The position numbers and the translations under genes are program-made. 64,000 nt of DNA, from contig QLIY01000158.1 of NCBI GenBank assembly GCA_003260075.1, positions 127,792 through 191,791 on the forward strand, written 5' to 3'. Under the pieces are notes generated by a model. The model worked only from the letters and a program-made list of their open reading frames with translations. It made no database searches and had not been told where the DNA came from. This document shows positions 55,560-64,000 of this stretch, piece by piece. Position 1 is the first letter of the stretch. Each line of letters starts with the position of its first letter. The DNA comes from Phallusia mammillata (lineage: Eukaryota; Chordata; Ascidiacea; Phlebobranchia; Ascidiidae).

Positions 55560-56694
55560 AAGCAGACGATCGACCAGTCGATCGCGATCGACGTGTTGGC
55601 CACATCTGGATAACACAATGTGCGAATACGCCGCATAAGACGAGAGCCAAAGAAAGAAGGCAATCTGTCCGGTTCGCTGTAGTATGAAAGCACACGATAA
55701 CGGTAGTGAGAGAGGCCGCTACATGCTGGTGTTTTTCGGGTCGGGCCCTGGCTGGGCCCATCTATCCTAAACTACTACAACAAGTGCTAAATATGACCAT
55801 CTGCAGCTCCAGGTTTGGCATTTGCCACATGCTGCATGGAACAAAAGTGGTCTAACTCTAAAACAGATAGGTTGCGCTAACCAAACACTGTTGGACAAAC
55901 CAAATAGCACTAATAACTTACTTAATTCAATTGCTCTATCGACAAACCATGCCACTCAAAATAACAACATCTCAACCGCCAAACTTTTTTAATTTTGACT
56001 GTTGTTTTGTTTTTCTTCACAAATATAAACACCGCTATTTGTAGGCTAGCCTATTAGGAATTTGTTTGCGTATTTTACTTGTTAAAAGAAGTCCGGACAT
56101 TTTTAATGATAGTTTCACATTTTGCCCGAAATAATTTATTTTAAAAACTTAAATCGCCAAGGCGTCAGCACGCCTATACGTAGCCGATTATTTTAATATT
56201 GTTTATTGTTTGAATATTAAACATTTGGAATTCATTAACATTACCATCACCTTTCAACGTCGGAAACGTGCCACATTTGACTTTTTCCTCATATATACTC
56301 GTACAGCAAGAGAACAATTTGAATTAGCGTAATAAGTGGGACTTTTAAAAACGTATGAGTTATTGATTTAAGGTCCTGTAGTAATTCATCTGCCAATCAA
56401 CTTCACTAAAGAATTCCTGTCTTGCAGGTGGAGTCAGTGATATTTGCCTGCATACAGAAACCATTTGCAATGTCAATAAAAAGGTCAGGAAATTTATGTC
56501 TGAAATCTCACCCGGAAACAATAAACGATTAACGTCGTGCAACTATTTACATTTTTGCTGACTTTTCTTTTCTTTAGGTCCAAGTAATGTTTCAGACTCT
56601 CAAAACTGCAAATCAGAAATTTTTAATTTGTGATGGGATTTTACCAAAATTGGCACCATTTGACTTTTGCAACAAACGTTTTGCCATGTCTTGA
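54517..56694 (+). CDS. Unrecognised gene, five-exon chain (5' end not found)
   Basis: I propose exons 54517-54593, 54685-54764, 55807-55870, 56428-56483 and 56578-56694 (TGA 56692-56694). Every junction is in phase (incoming phase 2, then 1, 0, 1, 0). Acceptors are good (TTCATTTTCAG, CTCGCTTTGTAG, CCATCTGCAG, CCTGTCTTGCAG, TTTTCTTTAG). Pieces read SEASKTIYWRAEPFRPCPY, EYEPPVECRYRQITERHFAF, LQVWHLPHAAWNKSG, GVSDICLHTETICNVNKK and VQVMFQTLKTANQKFLICDG, ending KRFAMS. I do not recognise a family. The Cys content would fit an extracellular or small structural protein, but no signal peptide was found. The first exon, with a start codon, must lie between the TMCO3 start and 54517. The last two exons are the best supported; donors of the first and third are weak. 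Confidence 0.45.
55483..55557 (+). repeat. Homopolymer run of 75 C
   Basis: An uninterrupted C run in a non-coding stretch, within an intron of the proposed 54.5-56.7 kb gene. Open frames across it are poly-Pro or poly-Gly artefacts. Confidence 0.95.
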
Positions 56695-57269
56695 TCCCGC
56701 AGTAATAACCTATTGTACACAGTCTAGTGATTTTTGCATAGGGTGTAAAAAAGTAAGTTTGTTGTTCTTACCTTACTGGTAATAACACAATTCCACTTTT
56801 ATCAAAAGTAAGTAGGCTATGTACTTTAGTAAGATTTATATTAAACAAACTAGAGCATATGAAAAAATGGTTACAGGAGTGAAACAACGACATTGTTATT
56901 CGCACGCGACAAACCAGTTTACTGCGTCACATAAAAGACGGATTTATGGGAGAAGTTTGTCGTAAAACCCTTAATCATCTCCAATTTCCTCGTTTTGTGC
57001 TTACATTTTTGGCACTTGCCCCAGTGGGTCGTGGCGATGCTCGCACTTCAAAGTGCAAGTATTATATATACCGCGGAATTGTGTTGTCCGATTACGTGAC
57101 AAATCTTTGGATAATACGTTGCTCCACAAATAGTGCGACAATGGATAGGTTAAAATCCGGCGCCTTCATAATCCAATAGTTTGTTCAACTGCATTCTGCT
57201 ATTTTGCCAAATCTTTCATATACATTTATGTTTCAACCTTGGTTTTGGGTGAAATTATACGCTTTATAC

Positions 57270-57742
57270 CAGTGGTTCCCGACCTTTTCGTAGTCACGGA
57301 CCCCTTTTATAAACTTTATCGGTCCGCGGACCCCCAACGTAATTTAGTCTATTTTCGTTTCCTGCATTTTACGTTATTATACGTTTTTTGGGGGCAGAAT
57401 TTTATTCAACCTTCAAAGTCCTTTAATCTCAATAAAGTTACTGTAGTGTAGCAGTCAATGCACTAAAAGGGATAAATTTTCTAGTGTACAATACTTAAAA
57501 CAAAGCACTAAGAATTCTATTGTTAATGTGTGTTGTGATGTCACAATGGAGGTAACAATCACTTCCTAATCCAAGGGTTTGATAAACAGTTTGCACTTAT
57601 ATACAGGATTGTAAAAACGGTTTGGGAACTTAAAAATATTGTACTGTTGTTAATGCTACTACAAGTGTTTGCCTCCACGGACCCCCTGAAACCATCTCAC
57701 GGGCCCCTTGGGGGTCCGCGAACCCAAGGCTGGGAACCACTG
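57270..57742. mobile_element. 473-bp hAT-type MITE with 8-bp target-site duplication
   Basis: It starts CAGTGGTTCCCGACC and ends GGCTGGGAACCACTG, near-perfect terminal inverted repeats of the hAT type. Perfect 8-bp duplications CTTTATAC flank it at 57262-57269 and 57743-57750. Subterminal GGACCCC/GGGGTCC motifs extend the inverted symmetry. No transposase frame is present. Confidence 0.88.
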
Positions 57743-58274
57743 CTTTATACACTCGTCTATAATTATATAATAGGAGTTGCCTCCGTGGGCACAGAAGTTT
57801 CACAAAAACTTACCACATAAAAAGATCTATACCGAACTATTATTCACCGCAAAAGAATAGGGATATTTTGAAGTGGTGTTGATTTTGGTCACAAAGGTGC
57901 CGAGCAAATCATGTTGATGTAAGACCGCTCGCCTCTCGTTGAGGCTGCCATCATAAAAAGGGAAGCAGAACGAGCTTTGACAAGCTACTTTGCTGTGGTT
58001 TTTCGCGTCTAAACCGCCAGATCAATAACTCTAATCAATATCTTAAATCACATGATAGTTTACTCTGTATGCAAATTTTAGAATTTGGAAAATGCGTTAG
58101 CTAGTACAAAATAACCCCTGGAAGTAAAAATTTGATGGAAAAGTTTGTCAAAGTATGCCAAAAGTTTTTTATTTACAGGAAAGCAATATGCTAAGGGAGG
58201 TCTGATGATAATAATGTTGCTGCATGCTGACGTCCTAGCGAGGTAGAGCTTAATTTTATGTCGTAATAGTTCAA

Positions 58275-58275
<1 letters not shown>

Positions 58276-58366
<91 letters not shown>
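58276..58366 (+). repeat. Homopolymer run of 91 C
   Basis: The longest homopolymer in the window. It is not within a recognised exon. Its length in the source genome is uncertain because such runs are error-prone. Confidence 0.95.
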
Positions 58367-58929
58367 ATGTTTGCCAGCTGGCCGTTGGCGACTAACGCAA
58401 TGTTGCAAGGAAAGTAAAAAATTGCGGTCGTTACCAATGACTTATGTTCTTGACAGTGCAAACATGCTTAACAGACGATCCTCCCAATACGTAAACTCCT
58501 CAGTTCGCGAGTCGATTCCATTTCTGCGTGTGGCTTGTTTCTTGCCCCTACTATTAGCTGCCTGTCTGGAAGCGGACGTTCAAAGTATAGTTTATGGTGC
58601 GGACACAATTCGGCGCAATCTGCATTTTTGACTATAATGACAGTATTACAGAATCATATAAAGTACTCAATAATACCTGGTATCTTGTAAAATTCCATGG
58701 CGCGGTCAATGCTGAGGAAAGGATTGCCAGTGTTTGTTCAATTCATTTTCGAAACGTAATTGGATTTTAGAAATAATTAGGCAAAAACGCTTTATAAGAA
58801 TCTTTAAAATTTGTTCAAGTTTAGGATGTTCCAGCTGTCATCTTTCATGCTTTTAAGTGGATGGTTCCGGAGTTCGGTTTATGCGCACAAAGGGTGTTTG
58901 CGGTTCACCTGAGCCGTCGATAAACAACA

Positions 58930-60319
58930 ATGGCTATATTCATGAGCTGTAGCACTTCCAAGTGGTGGGCGCCCGAAGAAGTCACTTTCAAATTTGTTGA
59001 CCACCGATTTTGGCGTACTAGCGAGATCGCACCTGTAAACAACACAATTGTCCCGTTCTGATTTCCATGTGATATCATAATAGTACGGGCGTCTACGTCA
59101 CGCAGCAAGGTCGTTTCGGTGTACACAACATTTGAGTAAGGCCTTGTAAGTCGCTCTTGACTTTGTTTGTCTGCCAATCGGTGGTATGACGTAAGGCTAC
59201 ATTGGTGAATTGCTTATCTGATAATGAACCGCATTGGTGCAGTCTGTTCTATGCCTTAAAATGTTTTGCCGGTTTAAAATTAGGTCTCACAAGATGTTCA
59301 CTCAGTCTCTCATTAACTTGTCATTTTTTTAAAGACATTTAATGCAGTAATAGGAGCTTTGCGGTGCAGTTTCTAATGGACGTGGTCTTTCTACAGGTCT
59401 TGTTTAGATTTAGGAAAGCCATTAGTGGTTAAGACAGTAAAAGTGAGCTGTAACGTGACGTACCCTATGCGCTTTTATCACCATTTTAACAATGCGTGAA
59501 AGCAAATAGCAAGTTACATTCCAAAAACGAAGCTTATTCACTGTTATAATTTGGGCATTGTGTCGAACATTTCGAGACATAGTGCAAATATTTGAGGACA
59601 TTGACGGCATCAGCAGGAGGATTATAGATAGCAACAAAGCAATGGAGAAACTCATGACCGAATTGCTCGCTTGCGGTACGAAGCAATAAATCAAACTGTC
59701 GAAACAGGTGAACTCCAGCGTTCCTTAAAAAGGACGAGTATTTCACCAACAGGTGTTAAAGCCATTAAGGATTATAGCTAAATGTAGTATGGCTGCAACT
59801 GTCGAACTAGAACTTGACTTAACTTTGAGTGAAATTTGCAAACTAACTTTGAAATGGAGTGCTATGGTCAAAGTAGCGGGATTTTAAAGCAGGTGCAAAT
59901 TGTAGAGTTGCGGATTCTATTGCATCTAACTTCTGCATGAGTAGTTTCGAAAGGTGCCGCATTGTTTGGTGTTTAGACAGGTTAAAAGTTGTATGTAAAG
60001 TAATCTGACGCTTCTATTTGCGCCACACACATCGCCAAAGCAAGAGCGGGAGGCGAAATGGGCCGTGTCTTGTTAAACTGAAATGCAGTAAAATTATTTT
60101 CCCATTATTCCCCTTTCAGATAAAGGGCGAAAGTTGACAGACAAGATCAATGCCTATAGACAGCTTTATATTGCTTTATTGTACAAGATAAACGTGTCCT
60201 ATAGGCAGGAAATTATTTATCTAGGCCAGATGAGAAAGGAATGTCACATATTGCTGATCCACCGCGGTGGTCTTGAAATTGAAAAGACCGATTTATCATG
60301 GCGGTTTAGCACTAAATAA
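58930..60319 (+). CDS. Unrecognised small gene, four-exon chain, about 144 aa
   Basis: I propose exons 58930-59034, 59397-59427, 59577-59675 and 60120-60319 (TAA 60317-60319), with phases 0, 1, 1 that all join. The product starts MAIFMSCSTSKWWAPEEV, continues FRKAISDIVQIFEDIDGI, SRRIIDSNKAMEKLMTEL and DKGRKLTDKINAYRQLYIAL, and ends KTDLSWRFSTK. The middle and C-terminal parts look helical and could form a coiled coil. There is no signal peptide or clear membrane segment. I do not recognise the family. The last exon is the strongest, with a long open frame and the acceptor CCCCTTTCAG. The first exon region is also open on the minus strand, so its assignment is the weakest part. Confidence 0.45.
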
Positions 60320-60856
60320 CGTTTACTTGGAGTGCATATACCGCGTGACAACCACAGCTGCCTTTTTCGCCCGGGTAAGGAAAGTATTTCGATTCGTTGG
60401 GCATTCCACTTCATTAGAGCTTGTTAAATTCTTTCTGTGATGGGCACACAGAGGCAAGTGCCGCTATCCACTTGGAGTTTTGTCCCGCGCCCGCTGTCAG
60501 TTGTGTCAAGTGTTGTATTGATTGCTGAGCCAGAGCGTATGTCGGTAATCTCAATGTAAATATTGGGAGCACCTAGAGTTACCGGGCAACTTAATAATGG
60601 AACAAACTAAACATTGGTTTATTAAGTTTTAATTAAAATTTCTACAGAAAGTGCATTAAGAGAGAGTGGTTTTTGAAAATAAAATTTAAGTAACATACTT
60701 GCAGGTTTCGTGACTCAGTAACTAACATATGGTATGTAAAGCTGTGCGCTAAAGGCTACTAACATTATTACGTGCGTTTTAACACAATGTGTCAACCAAC
60801 GCCGAAGTAAGTTTTGTTACGAAAGAATACAAGCATTCCGTGTTCAAAGTTCCGCT

Positions 60857-63800
60857 ATGTCAAACAAACTGAACACCGCAGTGATTTTGTTAGCCTGTAT
60901 ATGTTTCGTCACTTACGTTAACACAAGAAACATCGAACATTGGGAAAAACGACACAGGCGTCAAACTCTTGGTTCTGTTGGTAGAGTTTTTCCACCGAGC
61001 GGCTCACAGCGCCTGAACAACGAACGCTGTGCAAATGGGTGTAAGTGCTACGGAAATCGCGAGATTCACTGCACGTTTCGTCTCCTGACGGAAATCCCTG
61101 CAGAATTGCCGCTGAAAGTTGTGAAAATCAACCTGGCCTACAACAAGATCAAACGCATTCCCACGACGGCGCTCGCTGAAGCAGGTTCTACTCTACGTTT
61201 TCTGTTTTTGCAAAGCAATGAAATCCGATCAATTCACGGTGGTGAGTTCGGTGCTTTGAGGGAACTCGAAGTGCTTCGACTAAGTTGGAACGAGATTTCC
61301 GGCGTTTTCAAGTTATCTTTCGACAACCTGACATCCCTGTCACGCTTACACCTCGACCACAACAAAATAACCTTTATCCACCCGGAGGCCTTCATCGGCT
61401 TGACCAATCTTAACTTGGTGCAATTGGAGGGGAACAAGTTGTCTAAACTTCACGCAGACAACTTTGCCACTGTCCGTTTTAACAACTATTTTAGGTGTGT
61501 GCCAAATCCGACTTATCCTTAATATCAGGTCGACTACATCTGTCATTTGTTTGTGACTTAGACAGGCTGTCATTTTCGTCCCATTTACAACTCAAAAAAT
61601 ATAGTAATGTTTCAGAATTGCAAAGTTTAAGTGTTTACACCTGTTTCGTAACGTGGTGTATGCACCGTTGTTATAACAACGTTCAAAACGTGACTGAACT
61701 GATGTTAAACTGTTAATTGTTAGGTGTTGGTTTTTATTGCGTTACATTTACCCTTTGGTTTTGTTGCACAGTTTCTCGCACATCCAATACCTTTATTTGT
61801 CGCACAACGATTTGGAGGTTTTGCCGCAAGCGCTCCTGCCAGGCATAACAAGTTTGCAGCAAGTTTATTTGCATGGAAACCCATGGGAATGCTCGTGCCA
61901 ACTGCAGTGGTTACATCAATGGATGCGTGAGAGCAACAAGTATAGGTAAGAATCGCTGCGGTTGTGCCACCAATCCCTGTACAATTCAATTAGGTCTGAA
62001 TATAAGCCTAGAATATTATCGACACTGCCCTCGGTTGCACCACAACCGTGTTTATGACTAAACCCTATCGGGAATTGCAATAAATTACCAGAGTCCGTTC
62101 AAGGCAAACAATACTTGGTAATTTTAAAGGTCAATGGTGAATCATTGTAGTTTGCAACCTTCCGTTAAACCTGTTTGCGATTTCTCAATACGTGTTGCTT
62201 GGCAACATGCACGCACAGAAAGAAGTGTTCAGGAAGAATCCAGGCCCATTTGACCAGAATCAACATACAAGTTGTGCAAGTGACAATATTTCAGAAAAAA
62301 TAACAACAATGATTTTGCCTTCAATGTTTGTAATCTGTAGTCAATGCCCTGATAAAACGCTATTATTTGCTAGAAGCAATAACAAGCAAACATAAAACCG
62401 ATTTCTATGATTATAACTACAAAATTATGCTGCAGATGCAAACGAAGTATTTTTCGACATGATACTGAACCTGAATGTGCAATATGCGCTTCGCCTGTTC
62501 ATCTGCAAGGAAGAAAAATTTTGCAAGTTCCTTTTGACAATATCACTTGCACTCCTCCTAAAAGCGACAAACATCAAAAAGGGGCAGTTACTGAAACGTT
62601 CCCAGATGACCCTTCACACATGGAACTTCAAAATGGTGAGAGCATTGTACCCAACCTTGCGATAGGTGAAATTCTTTCAAGTTTTAACACATGATGACAG
62701 AATGTTGTGATGTGCCACTATAGTAGCGCTTATGAACCTAATCCCACATGCATATTTACAGATTAAAAATGCTGGTTGGATATTTATAACATTATTGTTT
62801 TAGGAACCGAATTCGGTGTAGCAGCTAACTGTCATTCATCTTTTATCTCTTCGTGTTCGACTTGATATGTTGGAATATGTGCGATTGAGTCGTATGATTT
62901 TTTTTCATGATATGGTTGACTTTGCGCCGGTTAGATTTTATCAACTGGGTTTCAGCAAATGTTGACTGATCCGTTCATTTCTTTTATGAATAAACAAAGG
63001 GCCATTTTTTAGTGCTTGACTCCATACCAAAAACGCCAACTTTTGAACTTTTAAGTTAACACCCACGATTAACCACAGCGTGCTAGTTGTACGTCGTCAA
63101 CGAGAAACCCAATCCCCATAGCAAATTGAGTCTTCAATCAGCGTCTACACAGCTGGAAAATGTACTTTTATTTTCGGTGCAGAGGCCACGCTTTTCAGAC
63201 ACGGGGCCAGGTCAAAGGAAAGCATGACAATGCGGTTAGACAGCCCGATCAGCTCCCTGCTACTGATGCATTGCAACGCGTCACGCGAGCCTGAGACGGA
63301 CACCAACATCGAGACAACCGCCAACCTCACCTACCTTGCCGAGATTGAGCTGATGATGACATGTTCCATAGATTATCCTGTCGATGCAACTCGTCTTGAT
63401 GACATTTTGCGGCCATATCTCAACGCAGCACTAAATTTTTCCTCTCGTTCGCCAAGCAGCACTAGCTTCGGAGAGCACACTGATTATAAAGTCAAAGTAA
63501 GGCGGTCGACTAATCGACAGCTTTCCGGTTTTTACGCTCTGTCATTCATTTGTCAAATAACTTTTCTTTAAAAAGTTCAAGTTTGTGTGAAAGACCTAAA
63601 AGGTTTAACCTTTGTATCTAAATATTTGACACCATGCAATGATTAGGGACCCCAATTATAATAAATTTGGCAACTGTAATGGTCTATATCGCAAAAACAG
63701 ATACAAGGTGATCCAACGGCAGCATTAAATCCTCGTGGTTCCGGCCTCCGGATCATTGCTGCTTCGGTCTTGGAAGCCTCGGAAACTATTAAATCATCAT

Positions 63801-64000
63801 CCTTCACCATCACCATTGCTTCAAACAGGTTTCGTCCCGAGGTGGCTTACAGTTTTTGATGTGTTTCTTAGTATTTTATATCTAAAAATATTGTGTTAAA
63901 AAAATGTAAAGTAGTGAATTGGAATAGAAAACTTGTTTTTTATATTAAACCGCTTTGTTTTCAGAACAGAAAACTTGTTCTTTTGTTTCGCAATCGGGTC
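60857..64000 (+). CDS. igsf10/mxra5: IGSF10/MXRA5-type LRR and immunoglobulin matrix protein, 5' part
   Basis: Exons: 60857-61494, 61772-61945, 62436-62635, 63183-63496, 63701-63828; phases join, and the gene runs on past the window. Residues 1-23 are a signal peptide (MSNKLNTAVILLACICF). An LRR N-cap follows (CANGCKCYGNREIHC), then about six leucine-rich repeats (e.g. LRFLFLQSNEIRSIHGGEF), with the last repeat and C-cap in exon 2 (HIQYLYLSHNDLEVLP, LHGNPWECSCQLQWLHQW). Exon 3 has PECAICASPVHLQGRK, matching the CPLC motif that follows the C-cap in vertebrate IGSF10. Exon 4 has TCSIDYP, matching its CNIDY. IGSF10 and MXRA5 are large secreted proteins with LRRs and many C-terminal immunoglobulin domains, the latter outside this window. 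A further short exon may start at 63965 (acceptor GTTTTCAG). The vertebrate pair are paralogues, so the exact name is ambiguous. Confidence 0.9.

Larger units (their letters stand above)
56695..58929. other. Spacer between the two unrecognised genes, holding repeats
   Basis: Apart from the hAT-type element at 57270-57742 and the 91-base C run, only weak coding hints are seen. The best is a short plus-strand frame from ATG 58464 that begins MLNRRSSQYVNSSVRES and runs into a hydrophobic segment FLPLLLAACL. It has no recognisable partner exon and may be chance. Confidence 0.4.

Noticed and set aside
58905-59177. Minus-strand 90-codon frame
   Set aside because: The region is open in several frames. 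The plus-strand reading joins three further exons in phase, while the minus-strand reading gave no convincing chain to a start and stop.

Overview
The window is eukaryotic DNA, most probably from an ascidian tunicate of the Ciona type. It is AT-rich, its genes are interrupted by many short introns (the smallest are 60-67 bp, GT-AG with short polypyrimidine tracts), and its proteins are clear but diverged orthologues of vertebrate genes. Introns and intergenic DNA carry small non-autonomous DNA transposons. The organism call is an inference from gene content and intron size; no species-specific marker was recognised. I saw no bacterial, phage or CRISPR features.

Layout. (1) 1-583 (+): last two exons of a type IV collagen alpha chain. 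(2) 2442-7429 (+): complete anosmin-1 (ANOS1/KAL1) homologue, 14 exons, about 640 aa. (3) 10271-33598 (-): muscleblind-like (MBNL) splicing regulator, 11 coding exons, with the usual four CCCH fingers plus an apparent fifth C-terminal finger; a 13.9-kb intron lies between the two halves of the first finger pair. (4) 33.6-43.7 kb: no gene recognised; the MBNL promoter and 5' exon(s) probably lie here. (5) 43751-53984 (-): complete TMCO3 homologue, a coiled-coil plus Na+/H+-exchanger-type membrane protein, about 680 aa; one tiny exon is only tentatively placed. (6) 54.5-56.7 kb (+) and 58.9-60.3 kb (+): two unrecognised genes proposed from phase-consistent exon chains. (7) 60857 to the window end (+): first exons of an IGSF10/MXRA5-type leucine-rich-repeat/immunoglobulin matrix protein, continuing beyond the window.

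The recognised genes make basement-membrane and extracellular-matrix proteins (collagen IV, anosmin, IGSF10/MXRA5), an RNA-splicing regulator (MBNL) and an ion-transporter-like protein (TMCO3). They do not form an operon. In vertebrates the same families are linked on paralogous chromosomes: MBNL1 with IGSF10; MBNL2 with COL4A1/A2 and TMCO3; MBNL3, COL4A5/A6, ANOS1 and MXRA5 on X. The window therefore looks like a compact, unduplicated version of an ancestral chordate linkage.

Exon limits were set by hand from reading frame, splice sites, intron phase and remembered family motifs. No alignment, transcript or database search was run. The hunt gave no wholly new system; the most interesting items are the fifth MBNL finger, the preserved linkage, the two unnamed genes, and several target-site-flanked mobile elements.
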